Shown here: positions 45,340 to 56,695 of the stretch, piece after piece | How positions within the stretch are numbered: the stretch's first letter is position 1 | How the letters are laid out: the number at the start of each line of letters is the position of its first letter | Origin: Achatina immaculata | Lineage: Eukaryota; Mollusca; Gastropoda; Stylommatophora; Achatinidae | Length of the DNA: 64,000 nucleotides | Assembly (NCBI GenBank): GCA_009760885.1 | Contig: CM019721.1 | Location: 20,391,639 to 20,455,638, forward strand | Direction: 5' to 3' | Position numbers and translations under genes: made by a program | Notes under the pieces: model-generated | Told to the model about the DNA's origin: nothing | Seen by the model: only the letters and a program-made list of their open reading frames with translations | Database searches by the model: none

Positions 45340-45480
45340 CCTCTGGGTCATGACTCCCAGAGGTCTTGTGAGTTGTTTTTTTTTCCCCAGTCCCAGGATT
45401 GAACCCATGATCTTCCAGTTGCCACTGCACTTTTTGAAGTGCGTCTTTAGCGATTTAGCTACGGAGGACTGGTATTGGTT
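45340..45480 (-). mobile_element. possible tRNA-Leu/Ser-type SINE head
   Basis: The minus strand shows box-A-like gtagctaaatcgctaaagac, a hairpin gcacttcaaaaagtgc, a second small hairpin and box-B-like gggttcaatcctggg, followed by an A run. The wide box A to box B spacing would fit a tRNA with a long variable arm. It lies directly downstream of the RLE-LINE fragment on the same strand. Confidence 0.4.
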
Positions 45481-45489
45481 GTGGCAAAT

Positions 45490-46025
45490 GAAATTACTTA
45501 TGTTCCCAATACTTGTTTCACATACTCCACAGCCAGCATGAAGCCCTTTCTGCTGTTTCTGAAAGGCTTCTCAATGCCCTTGCTCTTGCTTGTCCCTTTA
45601 TGCCCAGTTGCTTACATAGGTCATATGCTGATGTTGCTACGAATCCCCTTGCTCCCACTTCTACAGCTATCACTTTTGCCCTAACTCCTGCCCCCTGCCT
45701 CACTTGCTTGACCAGATCATTGTACTTCTCAAATCTGAATAAATGCTGTTCCTCTATTCTAGTTTCGTATGGGACCGTAAACTCGATCATTATTAATTCC
45801 TGTTTTTCTGCGGAGTACACTACAATGTCCGGTCGCATTCCTGTGTTCTTGATGGCAGTCGGGTATTCTCTTCTTCCTGGAAGGTCCGCTGTCACTTCCC
45901 AGTCATTTGTACCATCTAGCAGTGATGATAAGGGAATGTCCCTGATTTCAATATTTGATGTGGTACCAAAAAATATTGAAATCAGAGACATTCCCTTACC
46001 ATCACTGTCACTGTTATATAACAAA
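45490..46025 (-). mobile_element. C-terminal endonuclease domain fragment of a non-LTR retrotransposon (RLE type)
   Basis: The minus-strand frame 45518-46024 contains DWEVTADLPGRREYP, MRPDIVVYSAEKQELIMIEF and TVPYETRIEEQ, then VEVGARGFVATSAY and ASCWLW. The RPD ... IEFTVPYE spacing fits a PD-(D/E)XK restriction-like endonuclease, as found at the C-terminus of R2/NeSL-type non-LTR elements. Large families with this ending occur in molluscs, cnidarians and fish. The RT domain is absent. The first 30 or so codons are read through an inverted duplication (45920-46007) and are not native sequence. Clade is inference. Confidence 0.7.
45920..46007. repeat. long hairpin, 37-bp arms
   Basis: Arms at 45920-45956 and 45971-46007 are complementary with 2 mismatches over 37 bp, around a 14-base loop. 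One arm is LINE coding sequence (IEIRDIP) and the other its inverted copy. Confidence 0.95.
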
Positions 46026-46059
46026 CACTACGGTTCTCAAGGAACATTAACATATCACA

Positions 46060-46150
46060 CGTGCTGTCATACGTCTATCATATGTGCTGTCATACATCTA
46101 TCACACGTGCTGTCATACATCTATCACACGTGCTGTCATACATTAATTAC
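46060..46150. repeat. 23-bp tandem repeat, 4 copies
   Basis: Unit contains catacatctatcacacgtgc. Confidence 0.9.
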
Positions 46151-46214
46151 ATGCTGCTTCAAGTCGCTAGACCATTCGCTATGTGATTTCCCTGTAACAG
46201 TCACTCTCTGTCTG

Positions 46215-47660
46215 TGTTTCTTCTGGCATCAGTAGGCAGACTAGAAGAAAGCACTTTAGTGTGCGGCATCAGTAGGCAGAGTAGAAGAAAGCACTTTCGT
46301 TTGTGATCACAGTAGGCAGACTAGAAGAAAGTACTTTAGTTTGTGGCATCAGTAGGCAGACTAGAAGAAAGCACTTTACTGTGTGGCATCAGTAGGCAGA
46401 CTAGAAGAAAGCACTTTAGTGTGTGGCATCAGTAGGCAGACTTAAAGAAAGCACTTTAGTGTGTGGCATCAGTAGGCAGACTTAAAGAAAGCACTTTAGT
46501 GTGTGGCATCAGTAGGCAGACGTAAAGAAAGCACTTTAGTGTGTGGCATCAGTAGGCAGACTTGAAGAAAGCTCTTTAGTGTGTGGCATCAGTAGACAGA
46601 CTAGAAGAAAGCACTTTAGTGTGTGATCACAGTAGGCAGACTTAAAGAAAACACTTTAGTTTGTGATCACAGTAGGCAGACTAGAAGAAAGTACTTTAGT
46701 TTGTGGCATCAGTAGGCAGACTTAAAGAAAGCACTTTAGTGTGTGGCATCAGTAGGCAGACTAGAAGAAAGCACTTTAGTGTGTGGCATCAGTAGGCAGA
46801 CTAGAAGAAAGCACTTTAGTTTGTGATCACAGTAGGCAGACTAGAAGAAAGCACTTTAGTGTGGCATCAGCAGGCAGACTTGAAGAAAGCACTTTAGTTT
46901 GTGGTATCAGTAGGCAGACTTGAAGAAAGCACTTTAGTGTGTGGCATCAGTAGGCAGACTTGAAGAAAGCACTTTAGTTTGTGGCATCAGTAGGCAGACT
47001 AGAAGAAAGCACTTTAGTGTGTGGCATCAGTAGGCAGACTTGAAGAAAGCTCTTTAGTGTGTGGCATCAGTAGACAGACTAGAAGAAAGCACTTTAGTGT
47101 GTGATCACAGTAGGCAGACTTAAAGAAAACACTTTAGTTTGTGATCACAGTAGGCAGACTAGAAGAAAGTACTTTAGTTTGTGGCATCAGTAGGCAGACT
47201 TAAAGAAAGCACTTTAGTGTGTGGCATCAGTAGGCAGACTAGAAGAAAGCACTTTAGTGTGTGGCATCAGTAGGCAGACTAGAAGAAAGCACTTTAGTTT
47301 GTGATCACAGTAGGCAGACTAGAAGAAAGCACTTTAGTTTGTGATCACAGTAGGCAGACTTGAAGAAAGCACTTTAGTGTGTGGCATCAGTAGGCAGACT
47401 TGAAGAAAGTACTTTAGTGTGTGGCATCAGTAGGCAGACTTGAAGAACGTACTTTAGTGTGTGGCATCAGTAGGCAGACTTGAAGAAAGTACTTTAGTTT
47501 GTGGCATCAGTAGGCAGACTTGAAGAAAGTACTTTAGTTTGTGGCATCAGTAGGCAGACTTGAAGAAAGTACTTTAGTGTGTGGCATCAGTAGGCAGACT
47601 AGAAGAAAGTACTTTAGTTTGTGGCATCAGTAGGCAGACTAGAAGAAAGTACTTTAGTTT
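46215..47660. repeat. 40-bp minisatellite with roughly 480-bp higher-order repeat, about 36 copies
   Basis: Unit contains ggcatcagtaggcagactag followed by aagaaagcactttagtgtgt. A block marked by gctctttagt and agtagacag, then two gatcacag units, occurs at 46571 and again at 47049. The 12-unit block was therefore duplicated, with one 2-bp loss near 46861. Confidence 0.96.
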
Positions 47661-47689
47661 GTTAGACTCATCTCGTGCTCGTGGATATC

Positions 47690-48020
47690 TCTTTTACGCT
47701 GAGAATGCCCTGTTCTGTGTAAACATGGATAGTCTGTTGTCCTGTGTAAACATGGAGAGTCTGTTGTCTTATGTAAGCATGGAGAGTCTGTTGCCCTATG
47801 TAAGCATGGAGAATTTGCTGTCCTATGTAAACATGAAGAATTTGCTGTCCTATGTAAACATGAAGAGTCTTCTTTCCTATGTAAACATGTATAGTCTGCT
47901 GCCCTGTATGAACATATAGAACATGCTGTCCTGTATTAATATTGAGAATCTCCTGTATAAACATAAAGAATCTGTTGTCCTGTATAAATATGTACAGACA
48001 TCTGTCATGTATAAACATGA
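47690..48020. repeat. 27-bp degenerate minisatellite, about 12 copies
   Basis: Units contain tatgtaaacatgaagaattt-like sequence with gctgtcc. Divergence rises to the right. Confidence 0.9.
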
Positions 48021-48234
48021 ATAATCTGGTATTTATTTCATATATATCAAATCATGCACACAAAGCTCTGACACAGACTTTTAGGCAGAAAATTATGGAT
48101 TAATTCTTCCACTAATTTGTTACCAAAACATTCTAATCTACCAAAATATATCTAGGAGTAACGTGTGGAGGGGGGAGAAAATGGTGTTGTTTAACGTTTT
48201 TCACTCAGATTTCACAACAAAATCTACAGAAGAG

Positions 48235-49450
48235 ACACTAATAAGACAACCAAATCAACAGATGAGACGGAAATAGGACAACAAAAGCGACAGACGAGAT
48301 GGCAAAAAAACAACAAAATAGATGAGATGACAACAAGACCACAAAAATAGCAGATGAAATGGCTACAAGACAAAAAAAGATGAGATGGCGATAGGACAAT
48401 AAAAGCAACAGATGAGATGGCGATAGGACGACAAAAGCAACAGATGAGATGGCGATAGGACAACAAAAGCAACAGATAAGTTGGCGATAAGACAATAAAA
48501 CCAAGAGATAAGACGGCGATAAGACAATAAAACAACAGATGAGATGGCGATAAGATAATAAAAACAACAGATAAGATGGCAATAAGATAATAAAAACAAC
48601 AGATAAGGTGGCGATAAGACAGTAAAAGCAAGAGATAACGTGGCGATAAGTCAATAAAAACACGAGGTAAGATGGCGATAAGATAGTAAAAACAAAAGAT
48701 AAGATAGCGATAAGACAATAAAATCAACATATAAAATGGAGATAAGACAATAAAAACAACAGATAAGATGGCGATAAGACAATAAAAACAACAGATAAGG
48801 TGGCGATAAGACAATAAAAGCAAGAGGTAAGATGGCGATAAGACAATAAAATCAACAGATAAAATGGAGATAAGACATTAAAAGCAACAAATAGGACGGT
48901 GATAAGACAATAAAATCAAAAGATAAGAAGCGATAAGACAATAAAAACAACAGGTAAGATGGCGATAAGACAGTAAAATCAAGAGATAAGAAGCGATAAG
49001 ACAACAAACAACAGATAAGATGGCGATAAGACAACAAAAACAACAGATAAGATGGCGATAAGACAATAAAAACAACAGATAAGATGGCGATAAGACAACA
49101 AAAGCAAGATATAAGATGGCGATAAGACAAAAAAGCAAGATATAAGATGGCGATAAAACAATAAAAACAACAGATAAGATGGCGATAAGACAAAAAAACA
49201 ACAGGTAAAGCGGCCATAAGACAATAAAAACAACAGATAAGATGGCGATAAAACAATAAAAACAACAGATAAGATGGCGATAAGACAAAAAAAAACAACA
49301 GGTAAAGCGGCCATAAGACAATAAAAACAACAGATAAGATGGAGATAATACAAAAAATAACAGGTAAGATGGCGATAAGACAATAAAAACAATAGATAAG
49401 ATGGCGATAAGACAATAAAAATAACAGATAAGATGGCGATAAGACACCAA
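48235..49450. repeat. 31-32-bp minisatellite, about 38 copies
   Basis: Unit contains gataagatggcgataagaca followed by ataaaaacaaca. Three minus-strand frames open for 196-388 codons are artefacts. Confidence 0.96.
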
Positions 49451-49554
49451 AAGATCTTGATAAGGGTGCTGCAAAAAAAAAGAAAACATTGCAGAGACAT
49501 TCTGAAAAAGAAGTGAGAAAAAGAGAGAGAAAATGAGAGAGATGTATGAGAAGA

Positions 49555-49988
49555 AAGATTCCAGACCAAGCAGAAAAAGACGAGGGTGAGAATGAGAGAC
49601 TTGTAGGAGAAGAAAGATTCCAGGCCAGGCAGGAAAAGAAGAGGGTGAGAACGAGAGACTTGTAGGAGAAGAAAGATTCCACGGGAGGCAGGAAGAGAAG
49701 AGGGTGAGAATGAGAGAGTTGTAGGAGAAGAAAGATTCCAGGCCAGGCAGGAAAAGAAGAGGGTGAGAATGAGAGAGAGTTGTAGGAGAAGAAAGATTCC
49801 ACGGGAGGCAGGAAAAGAAGAGGGTGAGAATGAGAGAGTTGTAGGAGAAGAAAGATTCCACAGGAGGCAGGAAAAGACGAGGGAGAGAATGAGTTATAGG
49901 AGAAGAAAGATTCCACGGGAGGCAGGAAAAGAAGAGGGAGAGAATGAGAGAGAGAGTTGTAGGAGAAGAAAGATTCCATGGGAGGCAG
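49555..49988. repeat. 59-bp minisatellite, about 7 copies
   Basis: Unit contains gttgtaggagaagaaagatt followed by a ccaggccaggcagg or ccacgggaggcagg variant. Confidence 0.95.
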
Positions 49989-50651
49989 GGAGTACTACTT
50001 TTTAAAGTTACAAACAGGAGAAAAGCTGTGAACCAAGTAAGCAATGATTCATTGTGACATGGAAAGAAAGCGCCAGATCACGTGAGGGAAAGAAAAAGTT
50101 GAGACAAGCAAGCCTTCTTCTTGCGGCCACCTGCACAAAAATCTCTTCCAAGAGTTGCTCTTACACATAAGCAAAAGAAGACCTTCCTAAACTTTTAAGA
50201 GGTAAAGTAACAACAAGAGACCACTAGAACAATGACATTCCCTGCTCCGACCACTAACAGAAGATCTAGAACAGTAAAGTGCCAAAACTTAACTCTCAGC
50301 TTTCTCCAGTCTGCGTGTTACACCACCTGGCCAGCGCTGCCATTGTTCTCAATCTGTTGGAAGGTTAACCCTTGGCGAACGTGGGACGACAGTAAAACGT
50401 CAGTCATTGGCCTTTCTTCACATTCTTTCTTCTGTTACTTTAACCCCAGCATCAGATGTGGAAAATCAGGCAGAAAAACATGTAGACATTTTGTGATCAT
50501 GACACCGCGAAAAGACAGCCCGAATTATTTCATGTGATTTAGTTGTTTGACACTGGAACATTTAATGCCATAACTTTTTGTACGTGAAAAAAAAATGAGC
50601 TAACTTTCGAGCGTGTGTCATAGATCAAGAAACGGAAATATTCTCCCACGA
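49989..50651. other. unannotated spacer
   Basis: Single-copy sequence between two arrays. A 101-codon plus-strand frame (50232-50537) has no recognised homology. Confidence 0.5.
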
Positions 50652-51904
50652 CCAAGTGGTATATCCAGTAAATAAACACAAATATACTCACACATTCAAG
50701 TGATATATCCAGTAAATAAACACAAATATACTCACACAGTCAAGTGATATATCCAGTAAACAAACACAAATATACTCACACAGTCAAGTGATATATCCAG
50801 TAAACAAACACAAATATACTCACACAGTCAAGTGATATATCCAGTAAACAAACACAAATATACTCGCACAGTCAAGTGGTATATCCAGTAAACAAACACA
50901 AATATACTCACACAGTAAAGTGGTATATCCAGTAAACAAACACAAATATACCCACACAGTCAAGTGGTATATCCAGTAAACAAAGACACACATACTCACA
51001 CAGTAAAGTGGTATATCCAGTAAAGAAACACAAAAATACTCACACAGTAAAGTGGTATATCCAGTAAACATATAATAATATAATTACACAGTCAGGTGGT
51101 ACATCCAGCAAACAAATAATAATATACTTACACTGTCTAGTGGTGTATCCAGTAAACAAAACACATATCATCACACGGTCAAGTGTATATCCAGTAAACA
51201 AACAAAAATATAGTAACACACCAAGCAAACATAAATATACTCAAACTGTCAAGTGATGTATCCATTAAAGAAACACACATATACTCATGCAGTCGAGTGA
51301 TATATCCAGTAAATAAGCAAAAATATACTCACAGAGTCAAGTGGTATGTCAAGTAAACAAACAATAGTATACACTCACAGTCAAGTGATATATCCAGTAC
51401 AGAAAGAATAATATATTTACACAGTCCAGTGGTATAGCCAGTAAACAAGCACTCATATACTCACACAGTCAAGTGATATATCCAGTAAACAAACAAAAAT
51501 ATACCCACACAGTCAAATGGTATATCCAGTAAACAAACAAAAATATACCCACACAGTCAAATGGTATATCCATTAAACAAACAATGATATACTCACACAG
51601 TCAAGTGGTATATTCAGTAAACAAACAGTGATATACTCACACAGTCAAGTGGTATAAACAATAAACAAACAATGATATACTCACACAGTCAAGTGGTATA
51701 TCCAGTAAACAAACAATGATATACTCACACAGTCAAGTAGTATATCCAGTAAACAAACAATGATATACTCACACAGTCAAGTGGTATATCCAGTAAACAA
51801 ACAATGATATACTCACACAGTCAAGTGGTATATCCAGTAAACAAACAATGATATACTCACACAGTCAAGTGGTATATCCAGTAAACAAACACAAATATAC
51901 TCAC
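50652..51904. repeat. 44-bp minisatellite derived from the KCNQ exon end and its splice donor, about 28 copies
   Basis: Read on the minus strand, each unit contains gatataccacttgactgtgt and then gagtatatttg. That is exactly the last 20 or so coding bases of the neighbouring KCNQ exon plus its 5' splice site, followed by about 15 bp of intron. The copies nearest the exon (51560-51900) are the most uniform; far copies carry substitutions and indels (for example around 51060-51460). Most units keep an intact GTGAGT donor hexamer. Short minus-strand frames containing repeated YWIYHLTV are fragments of exon-derived code out of context. Confidence 0.95.
51899..51904 (-). other. 5' splice site of the KCNQ exon
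   Basis: GTGAGT on the minus strand, directly after ...CAC TTG ACT GT, so the Val codon is split after its second base. Reading on would hit TGA at once (GTG TGA). This is therefore the only donor in the cluster that keeps the frame open. Confidence 0.8.
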
Positions 51905-54900
51905 ACAGTCAAGTGGTATATCCAGGACTGCCAAGACTTTGGCCGCTCAAGGAAGTTGTAAATCCTAGCCTGCAGCTTTCTATACTTGATGTCCCTGCGG
52001 TGGGCTCTGTAGTTGAGGGGTTTTCCTAGCAGAGATACCCTCGGCTGTCGGAATCTTGCTCCACTCCCGCCAAACATCGCCACGTCATTCTCCACATCAT
52101 CTTTGATGCTGAGGAGCCCTGCACCGCCACCTGCACCTGCAGAACTCCGCCCTCTACCCCTAGTAAATCTCTCACCTTCACCTTCCATGACTGCGAACTC
52201 CACCTTCAGTTTCTTCCTGTCTCCCGTGCCAACTCGTCTACCTGATTTGCCAGGTTCTGACTGAGCAGGATTTCCTTGTGTCTGGGAGGGCGACTGCCCG
52301 GCTATCTGTTGCCAAGACGGGTCGTGCTGATCGACTCTCAGAAGCGCTGTTTTCTCTCGCGACAGCCTCCGTAGCCCGCTGATGAAAGACACTCGTGGCC
52401 TGCCAGATGATCCTCCGCCTGCAGTGGTTGCCAAAGTTGGAGCAGCCGACGAGGTTGCTGGTGCTTTCCCTGCTGCTGACGTCGCAGTCTGTGTAGAGGG
52501 CGTTCCTGAAAATTGCAGTGACGGGTCGGTGAGTGACAGTCTAAGAGTTGAGGATGTCGAGAAAGAAGAGGATAAGCTACCAGCAGATTTGTTGTTGATT
52601 TCGCTGCTAGCTTTACCGCGTAGTAAGTCCTTCCTGTAGAATCTCACCAGACGAGAAAAGTGCGTCCTTCCTTGCCGGCTCTTATCACTGACTTCTCGGA
52701 AAGAACCTGGATATTCTTGTTTAGACACAAGTGCAGTTCGTTCACACTCATCGTTGTCTCGTTCTATGGAGTTCTCTATGCCGTCCACTTTCCTATCGGC
52801 TTCGAGATTCTCGGCATTATCATCAGCAGCTGCAAGCAAAGCGGAAGTGACGTCACATCCACCTTCGTCAGAAAGTAGTTCCTTGCTGCGTCCGCCGTCC
52901 CTGAAGGAAATGTGTGATTCCTCTCCGAGATTGTTCTCTGACCTCCGGAATGTCTTCCTAGGACTTGTTTTATAGTGGAACAAAGAATCGTCGGAAGAGT
53001 TTTGTAGGAAATCATACCGAAGAGTTCGTGAATATTTATCCCTGCTGGATTTATTTTCTGGCGAGTTGGTCCCAGGCCAGGTTTCTGGCCTTGTGGAGCA
53101 GGCCGGGATATGGGTCTCTCGTGCGTGACCTCGTGTAGTCTCAGGTGCTGCTTGCTTGGCGTCAGGGGACGAGTCAGACGTGCGGCAAGAGGCGAACTTA
53201 GTAGCTGGCTTCCTGCGAGGAAGGCTATCCTTCCACAGAAGTAATTCTTCAGCAGGCACGCCCACGGTGGTGGAGCCTAAGGTGTCAGATCCACGCTGAG
53301 ATGTTAGATTATCAGTCACAATTTGTGTCTTTGGACTCGATGCTCTGCGTTTGGTTTGAGCAGGATCTGCTCTGTACACAGCAAGCTCGGTTCCAGCACA
53401 CGCCGGAGATTTGATTAAACGAGAACTCGAGGACGCACGGCTGAGCGGCCCCGGTGAACGAGAGGTGGGGCACGAGAACTGCTTCTCCTCTCCTGCAAGA
53501 TGTGGACCAGAACACCAGGCACTGCGGTCTGTCCCGCCTACAGCTATGCTGTCCTTTTGGCTGCTGTCCTTACTGATCGCTCTTGGTGAATCAGCCTTGT
53601 GCTGATGCCTTCCCGTCACCAGAGCGTGTTGCTTGTAACCATGAGCATTGCTGAGATGAGGCGATCGCGTCGGGTGTGTTGGTGTGTCACGACGGCCAGG
53701 CGATGTTACAGGGGGTAAAGGATACGGTTTTGGAACAGTCCATGAAGAGGGGACGAAGGTAGATCTCTTTTTTGTTAACTTGCTTCCGCAGTCAGAGTCA
53801 CAAGCTTGTGACTGGTCACTACTATCAGGTGTCTGTACGGCCTCTCCTGTGATCGGAAGCTTTCCTGAACCATTTTTTGAACTGATGAGACGCTCTTTGT
53901 TTGTGATAAATGGTGCTTCATGCCCGAGAGTGTCTGCTTGTTGCTGTAGATCCGGCTGTAGCTGTGGCTGAATGCAAATCAAAGTTTCTTCTCCAAAATC
54001 TGCCTTCACAGCAATTCCATCATTTACATCTGTGCTCACACTGTCAGCCTGTGATTTATCATCACACAATTTGCTCGGCAAAGCGAGGTAATCGCGCCGT
54101 GAAGATATCGAACCAGTGTTGTGATTTCGGGATTGAGTTATCGAACTTTTGTTATCTTGTGGCGCCCTCGCGTGAGCCCGGACTGAAGGTTTATCACTCC
54201 CTGGCTTGTCCGGGGGGTCACTCCTTTGTATCAAACCCTCAGGCCTGGCACAGATATTCCTCTCTGCCAAGGTTTGGAGGGCTGCGGAGGTGCCAGGTGC
54301 TGGCTGGAAGATTTGCTGCTCTACGACGCGGGCAGTGGCTGACGAGATGTTGTCAGCCTCCCGCTGGAGTGGAGCTGTTTCAAGTGGATGATGACCGACA
54401 CTATCACGTGACCTGGTTGTCTCAGATCGATGAAGCTCGGGTACTGAGACATCACTTACATGACAGTTAGGATTACATTCAATCTCTATATGTCCCACGT
54501 GATCGCTGCTCAGTGCTGGCACGTTAGTAACCTCGTGGCCACGTTCTTGTGGAAGGAAACACGAATCTGTTGGCGCGGGATTGTCTGCGCTGCTTTTCTG
54601 AGATGTTCTCAAGATAACTACTTCAGAGTCTAGTGTAGATGATGCTGTGGGCTCTCCACATCTAGAAGACTGAAGTGCTGTAGACGCTGAGGATCCTGTA
54701 GCGCCAGAGCTTGCTACTGCTGGGCGATGAGAAACGGATAACGTGACAGAGGGGCTGATTCTCTCAGAAGTACCACATGCTCCAACACTCTCAGATGCGT
54801 CTCTGGAAACATGTGAGCCACTAAGAACATCAGCGGAGCAAATCTCTGAATGGCCCGTGCTGCTGCTAGCTCGGCATTTCCCCGTGCCAGCATTACTCAC

Positions 54901-55068
54901 GGCACCGACTACAACATCCGGGCTCGCGCTGCACGTCTCCCGCACCCCAAGGCTGGGAAGAGTTCTCGCCCGGCCCTCACCAAACTCCGATCTAACGATC
55001 TCCTCGCTGTCTGGCTCTCCGTCCCCCGGCGTGAGATCTTGTCGTTTGGACTCACAACACGCAGTCAT
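51905..55068 (-). CDS. KCNQ-type (Kv7) voltage-gated potassium channel, N-terminal coding exon, partial
   Basis: First coding exon of a KCNQ-family delayed-rectifier K+ channel alpha subunit (plasma membrane, tetrameric). The last 44 residues carry the family's conserved pre-S1 segment: SLLGKPLNY, KYRKLQARIYNFLERP, then SWQSWIYHLTV at the start of S1. The exon ends at a GTGAGT donor inside the Val codon. From memory, human KCNQ1 exon 1 ends at the same place. The first in-frame ATG is 55066-55068, 46 codons after an in-frame stop at 55207-55209. This gives about 1,054 residues, of which the first 1,010 or so are Ser/Thr/Pro-rich with no domain I recognise. Vertebrate KCNQ N-termini are roughly a tenth of that. 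GC content and codon texture differ sharply from the AT-rich surroundings, and the frame is long and non-repetitive. S1-S6 and the C-terminus must lie on exons to the left, none of which I saw. Family call is strong; the paralogue and true start are uncertain. Confidence 0.85.
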
Positions 55069-55524
55069 CCCCCCCCCTAGTGTGTGCTCGCTCTCAGGAA
55101 CGTAGATCAGGAAAGATAAATACACCACAGCGTCAGGTTCCAGATACTTTTCTGGGCTATAAATTTTCTGGCCTGGTTGATTTCTGACATCTAGTACAGC
55201 AACCCTTCACTGACTTATCTGTAATCTTGTCTTTTAGTAGCGGAAGTTGCATACTTTACATTTTATGCCGGGGAAGCTACTGTGCTGGAGTCGTATTTTC
55301 ACAGATGTAACGTCTCTGGCCATAATTATTCTCACTCCACACAGGAAATCTGATAAGACACACGATGGTACGGGAGTTCAAGCTGATGAATAAATCTCTG
55401 AATGGCATTCCCCGCCTAGTCTCCGAATAAATCTGCTCAGAATGAAAATATTAATCATAATCTTAATGCAATATTAATCATAATCTTAATGCAATAATAA
55501 ACATAAACATCAACAGAACTGGCA
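55069..55524. other. 5' flank of the KCNQ exon
   Basis: The frame stays open upstream of the ATG to a TGA at 55207-55209, with no further ATG. This is either 5' UTR or an exon extended to an acceptor in this interval. A two-copy 27-bp repeat (tattaatcataatcttaatg) lies at 55447-55497. I see no convincing promoter element. Confidence 0.5.
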
Positions 55525-55640
55525 GAAAGAGAAACAAAACATAAAAACTACTTGGCAGTTTAACCTCACTGGAAGAGAAAGAGAAACAAAACATAAAAAC
55601 TACTTGGCAGTTTAACCTCACTGGGAGAGAAAAAGAATTC
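55525..55640. repeat. 58-bp tandem duplication, 2 copies
   Basis: Two nearly identical copies of a unit containing acataaaaactacttggcag. Confidence 0.92.
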
Positions 55641-55817
55641 CCAGCCATAGGTTAGGGGACATGGTGTCCATATTTTCCTTGACCTGTCCACACAAGTGGT
55701 CAGTATCATGCCTGGCAGGTTATCTGTCAACCCCCCTCCCCCCTTTTCTTCAAATTTCAGAAGTCAGATATTCATTTCTACACTTGAACAACTGGGTTAT
55801 GTTTCCTGTAGTCTGAT

Positions 55818-55885
55818 CCGCACTACATACTTCTTTTTGGAGAACTAGTGCGCTAACAACTGCGCTACTCATTCGCGCGTTTATA
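55818..55885 (-). mobile_element. tRNA-like fragment
   Basis: The minus strand has a good box-A-like gagtagcgcagttgttagcg. The expected box B position reads gtgcggatcagac, which is poor. Probably a SINE head relic. Confidence 0.35.
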
Positions 55886-55934
55886 AAGAAACAAAAAGTA
55901 AAATTAAGAAAAATGAAATATCACAGTTAAAACA

Positions 55935-56250
55935 GTCAGCAAACATGTCTGTCATCAGTACCAAAGTTGCATCAGTCAGCAGACTTGACTATCATCAGTA
56001 CCAAAGTTACATCAGTCAGCAGACTTGACTATCATCAGTACCAAAGTTACATCAGTCGGCAGACTTGACTATCATCAGTACCAAAGTTACATCAGTCAGC
56101 AGACTTGACTGTCATCAGTACCAAAGTTACAACAGTCAGCAAACATGTCTGTCATCAGTACCAAAGTTACATCAATCAACAGACTTGACTATCATCAGTA
56201 CCAAAGTTACATTAGTCAGCAAACATGTCTGTCATCAGTACCAAAGTTAC
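55935..56250. repeat. 40-bp minisatellite, 8 copies
   Basis: Unit contains catcagtaccaaagttacat followed by cagtcagcagacttgactat. The last unit runs into the duplicated segment that starts at 56225. Confidence 0.96.
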
Positions 56251-56695
56251 ATCCAGGCTGTGTTAGAACAAATTTTCCTAAGATGAACGACTTTATAAAC
56301 ATTTTCTTACAAGACTTTGCCTACTCGTGGACAATAATCTGATGTTAAGTCTTTACCTAGTACCAGACATTCCAATGGCTATTATATAAAATAAAATAAA
56401 ATAATTAACTACAGTCATACAGTTTTGCTCTACAAATGAAGATTCGTTATTTTAACATGCAGCATATGCTGAAAATGTTAACATACAGTAAATGTTAAAA
56501 ATTGTAATATATACAGTAAATGTATGGAGTCATTTTCCCGTAAAATATAAAGGTCATGATTTATTTTTTTTTTAGAACAAGAAGTATTGGTAGGACAGGA
56601 AAGCTGTTTGGTAAGCTGGGAGCTAAATTTATAAGTTACTGGGACATCACGTGGGGTTTCTGGGTCTTCTGCTGTCTACAGGACACAGAGATAGC

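Noticed and set aside
45513..46235. 240-codon plus-strand frame
   Set aside because: It lies opposite the RLE-LINE coding fragment and runs into a tandem repeat. The minus strand explains the sequence.
52013..55105. Plus-strand open frames opposite the KCNQ exon (up to 186 codons)
   Set aside because: They are shadows of a GC-rich minus-strand coding exon, with no homology of their own.
55066..55128. GTG at 55126-55128 as start of the KCNQ frame
   Set aside because: Non-ATG initiation is unlikely in an animal nuclear gene. The first in-frame ATG at 55066-55068 is preferred, and the frame upstream has no ATG.
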